Below are positions 15,135-22,345 of a DNA stretch of 23,854 nucleotides, one piece after another (position 1 is the stretch's first letter; each line of letters opens with the position of its first letter). The notes below the pieces were generated by a model, which searched no databases, had not been told where the DNA came from, and worked only from the letters and a program-made list of their open reading frames with translations. Source of the DNA: Candidatus Bathyarchaeota archaeon (lineage in GTDB: Archaea > Thermoproteota > Bathyarchaeia > Bathyarchaeales > Bathycorpusculaceae); the NCBI GenBank assembly GCA_018396615.1, contig JAGTQT010000001.1, positions 28,910 to 52,763 on the forward strand. The letters run 5' to 3'. A program made the translations under genes and the position numbers.

Positions 15135-16117
15135 CTTTTGCTTGTATTGTTTACGACGTTTTCTATAATGTCCAAGGGGTTTTCCAGCTGATCTAGCAAA
15201 TGTTTTACATTGTATTTTTTTCCCAATAGTTTCTTGGCTAGGCTTAATGTTGATGATGGCTTCGCCTTAAAGATTGGGAATCCTCTTTCAATTAGAAAAT
15301 CGTTTACATGCTGTTTTGGAAGAGCCTCTACAATTATTGCCGGCGTGCCCTGAAGGGCTGCCTCTCGAGTGATCGTTCCTCCGACGCCTACAATCAGATC
15401 AGCTTGCGAGGCTAGGCTTGCAGAATCTATGAATTCTTTGGGAACGATTAGGCCTTTGACTGCCTTTCTTTCATATCTTGAGAGGAAAACCACAGTGCCT
15501 AGACGTGTAAGGCCTTTTGCTAAATCAAGCATGTTTACGACTTCTCTGCTGTACACGGCTTTTTCTTCAAACTGCCTTACCACGATAAGCGGTTTACCAT
15601 AGTCATATTTGACTGTGGGTTTGAAGTTTTTGATCCATGCAACTTCATCTACACCGGCGAAACGTGCAATCTCCGCTTTAACATTGTAGGTGTCAAGTAT
15701 TCTTTTCGGGATTGCTGCGGAAGCAATGATATGTGATGACAATGGAAGCGTAAGCCTGTGCACTGCCTCCGCATAAGGTGTGTCTATTGTCGTGATTATT
15801 GGTTTTCCAAGTCCAAACGCGGTTCTACACAAATCGACAGAGCCGTGGGAAATAGCTATGTCTGGCGGTTCTTTCCCAAAGAGTTTGCAGAACGCCAGCT
15901 GTCTTCGTGCTCCTTCTTCTGTTCTTGTTAGAAGTGATCGGGTGTCATATCGTCCGATAACTATGAATTTCTTTTTTAGAAAAGATGCAAGAGGCAATGT
16001 ATCAGGGTGTTTTCTTGTTGTAAGTATGATCTCGTGTTTTGATTTTTGAAGTCTTTCTGCGATTGCTACTGCGTATCTTAAGTGTTTTCCTGTAAGCGCG
16101 TCATACCAGATTTTCAT
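15128..16117 (-). CDS. DUF354 family protein, GT-B-like
   Basis: 329 residues of the DUF354 family, whose fold is related to MurG-type glycosyltransferases and UDP-GlcNAc 2-epimerases. Seen: N-terminal MKIWYDALTGKH, a middle SRYERKAV segment, and the family signature around VGVGGTITREAALQGTPAI (243-261), corresponding to the donor-binding region of GT-B enzymes. The function of the family is not established; a sugar-transfer or epimerase-like role in glycan synthesis is the usual guess. ATG at 16117 overlaps the HAD gene's TGA by 4 bases, so it is the last gene of an ATP-grasp/HAD/DUF354 operon. No TM segment. Confidence 0.8.
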   Translation of the reverse strand: MKIWYDALTGKHLRYAVAIAERLQKSKHEIILTTRKHPDTLPLASFLKKKFIVIGRYDTRSLLTRTEEGARRQLAFCKLFGKEPPDIAISHGSVDLCRTAFGLGKPIITTIDTPYAEAVHRLTLPLSSHIIASAAIPKRILDTYNVKAEIARFAGVDEVAWIKNFKPTVKYDYGKPLIVVRQFEEKAVYSREVVNMLDLAKGLTRLGTVVFLSRYERKAVKGLIVPKEFIDSASLASQADLIVGVGGTITREAALQGTPAIIVEALPKQHVNDFLIERGFPIFKAKPSSTLSLAKKLLGKKYNVKHLLDQLENPLDIIENVVNNTSKSY

Positions 16118-16608
16118 TCGTCAACCCTCTGGAACCTACATTTTACCGTCTCGGCTGCGGCTGAATCGTATTCCTTGTTGCCTACGAACAAGATGTCTGC
16201 AAACTTTAGTTTCAAGGTTTTTCTAGCTATAGCAAGTTGTTTAGCTCTGTTCATGCTATCTTCTCTTGTGACTATGGTGTCAAAGGTTAGCCTGAACTGT
16301 TTGAGAAAGGCTTCTACAAATTTTCTGCTTTGCATGGTTACAAGCGCTTTAGGTTTTCTGCGGTATTCTTCGTAGATTGCCTTTCCCTTGGGGTTTAAGG
16401 TTGCTCGGGGGAGCGCTTCGAGCTCGGCTTCTTCCCAAACTTTGAAAATCATGGCTCTTTTTCCGCCTCTGGTTTTGGAAACTGTTTTCAAGAAAGGTCT
16501 CACATTGTTTGTGTTTAAAATTTCTTCAGTCTTTTGGAAGAGTTTTTCATAGTTTATGGGTAGGCTGATCAGTGTACCGTCAAGGTCGAAGATGACTGCT
16601 TTAGTCAA
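16114..16608 (-). CDS. HAD-superfamily hydrolase
   Basis: 164 residues, small for a HAD phosphatase. Motif I is FDLDGTL (7-13; nucleophile D8 and acid D10), motif II is in LVTMQSR (S/T position), a lysine follows in MNRAKQLA, and motif IV reads ILFVGNKEYD, where the usual acidic residue after G is asparagine, though E and D follow. It probably removes or transfers a phosphate on a small molecule, perhaps the substrate or product of the flanking enzymes. The start is TTG at 16608, overlapping the ATP-grasp stop (TTGA), and its own stop overlaps the DUF354 start, so all three are likely translated as a coupled set. Substrate unknown. Confidence 0.8.
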   Translation of the reverse strand: MTKAVIFDLDGTLISLPINYEKLFQKTEEILNTNNVRPFLKTVSKTRGGKRAMIFKVWEEAELEALPRATLNPKGKAIYEEYRRKPKALVTMQSRKFVEAFLKQFRLTFDTIVTREDSMNRAKQLAIARKTLKLKFADILFVGNKEYDSAAAETVKCRFQRVDE

Positions 16609-17678
16609 CGGTACATTTCTCCGACTATTTTTCCATTTTTGACTAATCTAGCTGGCGCGTCCATGTGACGGATCCAGTAGACGTTTTCTGGAAGGATGTT
16701 GTACTTCGGAATGTCTGGGATTTTCTCGTTGTAGCCTAGTTTCACGTACAGGTATGGAATGTTTGCGTAGTAGTCTTTTCGAAGGATTTTGCTGGCGTAG
16801 GAAAAGAAGTATGATGTTGTGAACATTCTTGCAGCATTGATCTCTGTCACACATGGCTCGCCTTTCTCGTTTTCCTTCACGTCTACGCACGCGATTCCAC
16901 TGAACCGAGGGTCAATCGCCAGCACAGCGTCTACGCCAACACGGTTGACCTTTTCGTCGTGGATTGTTCTCTGGACAGCTGGGGTGCCGGTGACTCCTGA
17001 AGGAGCCAGATGCGGGTAAATATATTCAAGTCTCTCTCGAGCCATCGACGTCACAAGTTCGCCATCTTTCCAAAGGCTGTGAAAGGCTAGGTTTCTTCCA
17101 GGCAGATGCTCCTGTGCTATAAACTTCCAGTTTACGTGTCGGGCTTTCCAGTATTTGATCCATGAGACGGCTGTTTCCAAGTTGTCGGCTGGTGTGCTTC
17201 CTATTCCGCCTGCGCCATGTGTAGCCCTAATCCATATCGGGCTTCCGAACTCCTTAAATGCCTTTTTGATGTTTGATTCGTTGTTTGCCTCGATGAATCT
17301 TGCGGCTAAAACATTTTTTTTCTTCCATAGTCTTGCAGCTTCGAGCTTGTCTTGGCATGTAGCAACAGCCTTTTTTGATGGAAGGAACAGTTTGGCGTCG
17401 ATTTTTTCGCGTTTTTCTGAGACAACTTTGACTTCTGCGTCTGTTTGTGGGTGGAGGAATTCGATTTTTTCTTTTCTTATTATCTCGTTGAGTGCATCAA
17501 TGTAGTTGGGGTCGGTTGCCTTCGGAAGTAGCTGTTTTTTGGTTGTTGGGATTAGGTGAAGGAAGTGCTTGTTGGCTTCCGTTCCTACGATGAACAGTTT
17601 TTCAGGCGCGATTTTTAGGGACGCTACAAAGTTTATGCCTGCTGGGCCTCCTGCGCCTGTGGTTAAGATGCGTTTCAT
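16605..17678 (-). CDS. ATP-grasp ligase (CarB/PylC-like)
   Basis: 357 residues. A Rossmann-like preATP-grasp domain (about 1-105; TTGAGGPAGINFVASL), then the ATP-grasp domain: IWIRATHGAGGIGS (148-161) is the flexible glycine-rich loop, AQEHLPGRN (188-196) contributes adenine binding, and VTEINAARM (277-285) holds the metal ligands E279 and N281. Such enzymes join a carboxylate to an amine through an acyl phosphate. In a sugar locus it might form an amide between a uronic acid and an amino acid or amine, an attractive but untested idea. First gene of a three-gene coupled operon. ATG at 17678 with AAGGTGA 5 bases upstream. The C-terminal 60 residues are Tyr/Pro-rich. Confidence 0.82.
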   Translation of the reverse strand: MKRILTTGAGGPAGINFVASLKIAPEKLFIVGTEANKHFLHLIPTTKKQLLPKATDPNYIDALNEIIRKEKIEFLHPQTDAEVKVVSEKREKIDAKLFLPSKKAVATCQDKLEAARLWKKKNVLAARFIEANNESNIKKAFKEFGSPIWIRATHGAGGIGSTPADNLETAVSWIKYWKARHVNWKFIAQEHLPGRNLAFHSLWKDGELVTSMARERLEYIYPHLAPSGVTGTPAVQRTIHDEKVNRVGVDAVLAIDPRFSGIACVDVKENEKGEPCVTEINAARMFTTSYFFSYASKILRKDYYANIPYLYVKLGYNEKIPDIPKYNILPENVYWIRHMDAPARLVKNGKIVGEMYR

Positions 17679-17951
17679 TGCTTCACCTTGATATTAGCAC
17701 TTGATAGGGCTATGATTTTACTGTTTAATGGTTTGCACTATAGAAGGTGATTGCCTTATATCAATTATGAGAACAAGGGTTAGAAGACGCATTAACAGGA
17801 TAAATGTATGATGCATGGCTTATAGACTGCTTGACTTCCATCATCTATTTTTTTGTGATGGATAAATTTACCCGCGGTCTCTTAAGAAGGCATATTTATA
17901 GAAAAAGAACGATATAGTGTAACATGTAATCTAGCCGAATCGGTGGATGAC

Positions 17952-18113
17952 ATGGCAGTTACACTCAATGTTGTAAAACAAGTGGCAAATCCCATGTTGC
18001 TGTATGTGATTGTAGGTCTAGCCGCAGCGGGCATAGTGATAGTCACAGCTTTGATTATTATTCGAAAACGTAGAAAGAATCTTGAGAAATCTGTTTTAGG
18101 AAAACATAAATAA
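17952..18113 (+). CDS. Small single-span membrane protein (53 residues)
   Basis: A 53-codon gene starting ATG GCA GTT and ending TAA at 18111-18113. Residues about 15-37 (MLLYVIVGLAAAGIVIVTAL plus III) form one clear TM helix, followed by RKRRK, which predicts an outside N-terminus and a cytoplasmic tail. GGTGGATG lies just before the ATG as a Shine-Dalgarno, and CATATTTATAG at 17891-17901 is a good TATA box about 55 bases upstream. It resembles no family I know. It precedes the sequon-rich protein by about 40 bases in the same direction and may be cotranscribed with it. Confidence 0.6.
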   Translation: MAVTLNVVKQVANPMLLYVIVGLAAAGIVIVTALIIIRKRRKNLEKSVLGKHK

Positions 18114-18154
18114 TTCTTCGTAAGATATCCAACTGCAGTATAACCACTAGGTAG

Positions 18155-18247
18155 ATGGTTGATGTGCTGAAAAACAGAACTTTAGAGGTTACAGGCCTTT
18201 TGCTTTCTCTTCTCGTTGTGTCACCGCAGTTTCTTTCGATCTCTTAA
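18155..18247 (+). other. Signal-like N-terminal segment ended by in-frame TAA
   Basis: ATG at 18155 opens 30 codons that end in TAA at 18245-18247. The product begins MVDVLKNRTLEVTG and continues with a hydrophobic core (LLLSLLVVSPQFLSIS), the look of a signal peptide or signal anchor. It is in the same frame as the large gene that follows, separated from its GTG by only the TAA and one ACT codon. It thus looks like the true N-terminus of that protein, cut off by a nonsense codon (or a base error). Confidence 0.55.
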
Positions 18248-18250
18248 ACT

Positions 18251-19228
18251 GTGCAGACACTGGCACAGCTAAGAATACTTAGTGTGGAATTGAGAAGTTC
18301 AAGCGGGTGGCTAAATGCGGCAATGGGAAACTACAGCGTCGCTGCTATGGTTGACAGATATGCGAGGCTGGAAACTTGGACGAATGGAACCAAAGGGTAC
18401 TTCAGCATGTGTGCTCGCGGTCAAGGCTTGCATGGTTCTGACCTATGGGTGAACTGCACTGCCTGGCTCCCAGAAAACAAGACAATCTTACAAACAAGCA
18501 ATTTCTCTTCAATGTCTGTGCAGCCATTGTCAGAGGGTAATCTGCCAAAGATATATCGGGATGGCAACGTAACTTTCATTTATGGCCGAAACAGTACGTG
18601 TTTTACTACTTATGAGCATGATGATAATTATGAAACCTACTACCCCCTCCAATGGAACACCCACTACGAACTCCAAGGACAAACAAAAATCCACCAACAC
18701 CTAACCACCAAACTACTAAACCAATGGATGTGGAACAACATAACCACCGCATATGTCATGGCACTAGCAGTAGCAGGATACCACTGCTTTCACGAGTATA
18801 TCGCTTTCAAAATAGATCCACTAGACCTCCCGAAAAGCATCGCCGAAGAGATAGTAGTAGCGGCAGTCGCATATTTTTGGGGCGTTCCCGCAGCAATAGC
18901 CGCAGTAGTAATTATCCTGCTTGCTGAAATTTTCATGCAGATCATTCAATACGTACAAACAGTCTATTGGATAAACTTTGTAGTCAGAGAATGGTTCGGC
19001 GGCGACGGATGGAGATGGAAAGAACCCGACGAATTCCGATACTGCTGCAAACTATGGGACGCATACTTCTGGAAACCAGCAACCATATACAACTGGCACC
19101 GCGTCTGCTTCTTCAACCTAGCATGGGGAGTAGAAGGCGTATTCGGCATCCCCCAACTCTACGGAATCGACCTAGGCCTCGACCACCAAACCCGTAGCCC
19201 TGACTACGCACATGCACGCTGGCGCTGA
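18251..19228 (+). CDS. Sequon-rich membrane protein, probably 5'-interrupted
   Basis: 325 codons from a GTG at 18251 with no Shine-Dalgarno. Residues 1-165 look like an ectodomain: eight N-X-S/T sequons (N27, N45, N68, N76, N84, N106, N114, N163), many Trp/Tyr and three Cys. Sequons then stop completely. Residues about 166-182 and 196-233 are hydrophobic (VVAAVAYFWGVPAAIAAVV core), and the C-terminus (240-325) is Trp/Phe-rich with a CC pair. I recognise no family. As called it lacks an export signal; a fitting signal segment lies in frame just upstream behind a TAA, so the gene is either a recent pseudogene, a sequencing error, or starts elsewhere. Third-codon composition shifts to C-rich, G-poor after about 18640. 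It lies beside the glycan locus and could be a glycan acceptor. Confidence 0.6.
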   Translation: MQTLAQLRILSVELRSSSGWLNAAMGNYSVAAMVDRYARLETWTNGTKGYFSMCARGQGLHGSDLWVNCTAWLPENKTILQTSNFSSMSVQPLSEGNLPKIYRDGNVTFIYGRNSTCFTTYEHDDNYETYYPLQWNTHYELQGQTKIHQHLTTKLLNQWMWNNITTAYVMALAVAGYHCFHEYIAFKIDPLDLPKSIAEEIVVAAVAYFWGVPAAIAAVVIILLAEIFMQIIQYVQTVYWINFVVREWFGGDGWRWKEPDEFRYCCKLWDAYFWKPATIYNWHRVCFFNLAWGVEGVFGIPQLYGIDLGLDHQTRSPDYAHARWR

Positions 19229-19245
19229 TCAGAAATAACATAAAA

Positions 19246-19320
19246 TGCTCCGGCCGGGATTTGAACCCGGGTCTCCGACTCGAAAGGCCGGAATACTTGA
19301 CCGGGCTATACTACCGGAGC
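19246..19320 (-). tRNA. tRNA-Glu (anticodon UUC)
   Basis: A full cloverleaf on the minus strand. Acceptor GCTCCGG pairs with CCGGAGC; D stem GTAT/GTAT encloses AGCCCGGTCAA; anticodon stem CCGGC/GTCGG with loop CTTTCGA gives anticodon TTC; a 4-base variable loop; T stem CCGGG/CCCGG with loop TTCAAAT. The discriminator base is A and CCA is not encoded. No intron. The sequence after the 3' end is TTTTATGTTATTT, suitable for termination. AGATTTATTC at about 19363-19372 on the same strand is a possible TATA box, 40-50 bases upstream of the 5' end. Confidence 0.95.
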
Positions 19321-19371
19321 CCGACGGCAAACCCGGCACCACAGCAACTTATCTCCCCATGCGAATAAATC

Positions 19372-20550
19372 TTACCCTCTAAACGCCGTCTTCAAGCATT
19401 CCTCAAGCGAAGCAAGCCGCGTGTCCGCCCTGTTAAGTGTAGGCGCATAGTAAGCTGTTTTAGCAGAGTTCGTCATAATACTTTTGATCCCCATCTTTTC
19501 TGTCCACGAAACAATCGTGCACATGTCAACAAGAACGCGGGCACCAGCCTTCTCAATTCTCTTAACATCTTCCATAGCCCTTTCCTTGACATATCGAGAA
19601 GTGCAAACCCAACACTCCAGCTGACCACGTATCTTTTTTCCGTCAACAAGTCTGGCAATACGCTTCACCTCACGCAAGGAACAGTGCGGACACCCAACAA
19701 AAACCAGATCAAGCTGCCCTCCTGGGTTTGTTGAAAGCTCCTCACATGTTTTCCTAATATCCGCAGCCTTTACGCTGACCTTCTCAATGGGCTCTCTGCT
19801 TTTGCTGTACGTTTTTTCGGTTAAAAACATGTTTGTCATGCCAGACGCTGCCAAACCAGCACCCAGTTGCTTCAGGTCTTCTGAAGATGACTTTTTCAAG
19901 CCCTCAATAAACGGAATCCTATCACCTAAAATTCTCCCAAGATAGATTCCCAGTGTGCCATGCTCCATTTCGTTCATAAGAGGATCTTCTACGTGAACCA
20001 GTATGCTTGGCTTCCGATTCTCAGACTGATGCACGCCATAGTTAGGTGTCTTCCCTATCAACGCTGCTGCGAGAGCACTCGGTCCACCTTCTCTATTGGT
20101 GTACGCGCGCAAAACCGAATTAGCATAAACCACCGCAGAAGATTCAGCCCAAGCCAGATGCCACCCTTTTTCAACCTTCCCTAGATAGTAAGGCGTGCAA
20201 GTCAACGAAGACTTGAAGCCCATACGGTCAAACTGGTCCAGAATTGCCTGCTGCCTTTTTCGGACATGTTCTGGTAGCTTCTTTCCAAGTTGATCCGGAT
20301 CAAAACTTTGAGGATTCAGCGTCGATCTAACTTTCACTCTGCCTCCAGCGTCTGCTAATACCTTGAGAAACTCGATCGGCGCATCACCCAGAGTCTTGTA
20401 GGAAACACCGGAAACATGCGCAGACCTTATTGGGATAAGGCGATCTGCTTTGAAAAGGTCGCCTAGCTGAATGAGAATCTTCATACACATCTGGCTTGCC
20501 CAGCCATGCTCACCACAGTATATTCGCTCTTCTTCCCTCGTCAAATGCAC
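19372..20550 (-). CDS. Phosphomevalonate dehydratase large subunit (aconitase X catalytic)
   Basis: 392-residue AcnX large subunit (DUF521). With the small subunit it dehydrates (R)-5-phosphomevalonate to trans-anhydromevalonate 5-phosphate in the archaeal mevalonate pathway for isoprenoid lipids, using an Fe-S cluster. Seen: LTCTPYYLG (C118), VFVGCPHCSLRE (C287, C290), CWVCTSRY (C313, C316) and VDMCTIVSW (C344); C118, C287 and C344 are the probable cluster ligands by family position. Also GEHGWASQMCMKIL near the N-terminus and SSAVVYANSVL (137-147). The start is GTG at 20550; GGAGGTGA sits 6 bases before it and includes the small subunit's TGA, so the subunits are translationally coupled. 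Other AcnX types dehydrate hydroxyproline derivatives, but the separate subunits and archaeal setting favour this role. Confidence 0.9.
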   Translation of the reverse strand: MHLTREEERIYCGEHGWASQMCMKILIQLGDLFKADRLIPIRSAHVSGVSYKTLGDAPIEFLKVLADAGGRVKVRSTLNPQSFDPDQLGKKLPEHVRKRQQAILDQFDRMGFKSSLTCTPYYLGKVEKGWHLAWAESSAVVYANSVLRAYTNREGGPSALAAALIGKTPNYGVHQSENRKPSILVHVEDPLMNEMEHGTLGIYLGRILGDRIPFIEGLKKSSSEDLKQLGAGLAASGMTNMFLTEKTYSKSREPIEKVSVKAADIRKTCEELSTNPGGQLDLVFVGCPHCSLREVKRIARLVDGKKIRGQLECWVCTSRYVKERAMEDVKRIEKAGARVLVDMCTIVSWTEKMGIKSIMTNSAKTAYYAPTLNRADTRLASLEECLKTAFRG

Positions 20551-20556
20551 GCCGCA

Positions 20557-20564
20557 TCACCTCC
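20557..20564 (-). promoter_or_regulatory. Strong Shine-Dalgarno deciding the GTG start
   Basis: GGAGGTGA on the minus strand, overlapping the TGA stop of the small-subunit gene and 6 bases before the GTG of the large subunit. It is the strongest ribosome-binding site in the window and fixes the start at 20550. Termination and re-initiation at the same place would keep the two subunits in fixed ratio. Confidence 0.75.
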
Positions 20565-20967
20565 TCAGCTTAACTATCTTCACAAATCCCCTGAACGCGT
20601 CTACCTTAACAATGTCTCCGCTGGCTATCTGCTGAATGTCTATCCCGTCAATCATTGGGATTTTAGCAATCACCGCGCCCACGACGACGACGGGGTCGGC
20701 TTTCTGGTTAATGATAGCTTTAGGTGCCAGTTTTCTCTTAGCCAGCGAATACAGCACGTAGCTTCCTACTGTGGAGCCGCTGCCGTGCGGAAAGCAAAGA
20801 ACCTTGTCCTTAACGAATTTCCCATACAAGTCATGGTTTTTGCTTATTATTTTGCCGTTGATGGAGTTTACTCCGCCTAGAAAGCTTATGGGCTGAGCGG
20901 AAACAAGGGCTTCGCCTTCACAGCAGCCTTCAACTATTCCTCGGCCTCTTAGAACTACTTCCTGCAT
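20557..20967 (-). CDS. Phosphomevalonate dehydratase small subunit (aconitase X swivel)
   Basis: 136 residues from the ATG at 20967. This is the AcnX small/swivel domain (DUF126), partner of the large subunit at 19372. Seen: MQEVVLRGRGIVEGCCEGEAL with PISFLGGVN, then FPHGSGSTVGSYVLY (59-73), the family's active-site serine region, and the GDIVKVDAF barrel strand near the end. The frame is open further upstream to 21033, but that would overlap the HD-domain gene by 56 bases and adds residues not found in the family, so the internal ATG, 10 bases after the HD stop, is chosen. Its TGA lies within the Shine-Dalgarno of the large subunit. Confidence 0.9.
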   Translation of the reverse strand: MQEVVLRGRGIVEGCCEGEALVSAQPISFLGGVNSINGKIISKNHDLYGKFVKDKVLCFPHGSGSTVGSYVLYSLAKRKLAPKAIINQKADPVVVVGAVIAKIPMIDGIDIQQIASGDIVKVDAFRGFVKIVKLRR

Positions 20968-20977
20968 AGGTGACACT

Positions 20978-22252
20978 TTAGTAAGATATTTTTGCTGTTG
21001 AAGGAATGTCGCCCAGAACTTTGGTTGCGGCAACGCTTACTCTATCTCGGTTCTCGTCGCTTGTGTAAACGCGCAGTATGTTAATGAAGCCTTGTAGAGT
21101 TTCAATGATTTTCGAGATTTCGCTTACACGTTGAAAAGCTTTGCCTTCTTCTGTCTTGTGGAAGACTGGGATCTCAGCCTCTAACAGACCTGAATGATGG
21201 TAGGGAACAGAGGGTACTGTTGGCACATCAATTATAACTGCTGCATTGTCTACTTTGGCTTCTTTCGCTATTTCGGCTTGAAGCTGTTTCCGATGGGTTT
21301 CGCGGCTGAAAACGCTTGATACCATCGCGTCTTTCTCGTAAAAAGTTCTTTCATAAGCGCATTTCAGCATTTTCCGCTTCTCAAGGTTACGGATAATTTC
21401 TTCAGATTTTTCGCAATCCTTCAGTCTCGTCCAGACCGTGTAATCGTCCATCGCTAGATATTCTTCAGGCGTCTTAAACGATGTCAATCCTAGGTCGCTG
21501 TTTGCCTTCTCCATAGCCATCGCCAGCATTATCTGGGCGGCGCGTCCAACTCTGTGGAAATATATGCTCTTAAAAGACTCTATTCTAGCAATAATCAGCG
21601 ACTCCAAAGCAGAAAGCGCCCCGACGTCAATCGCCAAGCTGTTATCCAAGACATCAAGCGCGTGAATAAGCCTAAATATGTCAACAAACCCGTATTCTGC
21701 GCCCGTGTGATACGTGTCACGCACAATAAAATCCAGCTTATCCACGTCTACAGCGCTACTTATGATTTGGTCCAGAAAAGCTCTTCCAACCCTGCGAAGC
21801 CTTCCGGTGGCAAGTTTACCGATCTCATCAGGGACAAAACCAAGTTTACCAAGCCCGTCTTTTAACTCGCTGCTTCCAATTATCCACCGTGTCATATCTT
21901 CATGCGTCTTATGGAGTTCCTTATCCAGCAAGTGCTCGAAGACATGCGAGAAGGGACCATGCCCAACATCGTGAAGCAAGCCAGCAATCTTTACTGCTTC
22001 TGCTTCTTCACTGCTGATATGCATAGATATTGCAGGGTTCTCTGTGGCTCTTCCGGCGAGATACATAACGCCGATAGAGTGCTCAAACCTCGTGTGGTTG
22101 GCACCCGGGTAAACATACTCCGAACCAGCCAGCTGGCGCAGCCTGCGCAATCTCTGAATGGGGAAAGAGTCTATGATCTCTTTTTCATCTTTGGTTATGT
22201 AGATGTAGCCGTGGACTGGGTCTTTTATTTCTCCCCAGTAGTTTCTAAGCAT
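20978..22252 (-). CDS. HD-domain phosphohydrolase (COG1078-like)
   Basis: 424 residues from the ATG at 22252. Seen: GEIKDPVHGYIYIT at the N-terminus, HTRFEHSIG (first metal histidine), GLLHDVGHGPFSH (the HD pair, about residues 94-95), and VDVDKLDFIVRDTYHTG with the distal aspartate. This is the metal-dependent HD family that includes dNTP triphosphohydrolases; the substrate may be a nucleotide but cannot be fixed here. An in-frame TTG at 22282 would add 10 residues but has no Shine-Dalgarno, while GGAG precedes the ATG by about 13 bases. It lies first in an operon with the phosphomevalonate dehydratase subunits; no functional link is evident. Confidence 0.88.
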   Translation of the reverse strand: MLRNYWGEIKDPVHGYIYITKDEKEIIDSFPIQRLRRLRQLAGSEYVYPGANHTRFEHSIGVMYLAGRATENPAISMHISSEEAEAVKIAGLLHDVGHGPFSHVFEHLLDKELHKTHEDMTRWIIGSSELKDGLGKLGFVPDEIGKLATGRLRRVGRAFLDQIISSAVDVDKLDFIVRDTYHTGAEYGFVDIFRLIHALDVLDNSLAIDVGALSALESLIIARIESFKSIYFHRVGRAAQIMLAMAMEKANSDLGLTSFKTPEEYLAMDDYTVWTRLKDCEKSEEIIRNLEKRKMLKCAYERTFYEKDAMVSSVFSRETHRKQLQAEIAKEAKVDNAAVIIDVPTVPSVPYHHSGLLEAEIPVFHKTEEGKAFQRVSEISKIIETLQGFINILRVYTSDENRDRVSVAATKVLGDIPSTAKISY

Positions 22253-22345
22253 TCCCTGTTTTCTCCATGCCCTTTTAGACAATTATTAATGTGGGTTCAC
22301 TCTTATAATGCCTAGCACGGCATCAGAACGCCTCAGGATGAGAAA

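Noticed and set aside
17838..17861. Inverted repeat CCATCA / TGATGG around a T-run
   Set aside because: Only six base pairs with a 12-base loop and no gene ending nearby; probably chance, not a terminator or a mobile-element end.
17806..17870. ATGATG-like boxes suggesting a C/D-box RNA
   Set aside because: No matching D box (CTGA) at proper spacing and no C'/D' pair; not supportable.
18245..18247. Programmed readthrough such as pyrrolysine insertion at the in-frame stop
   Set aside because: The stop is TAA; archaeal pyrrolysine uses TAG, and no recoding hairpin is apparent. Mutation, sequencing error or a later start is more likely.
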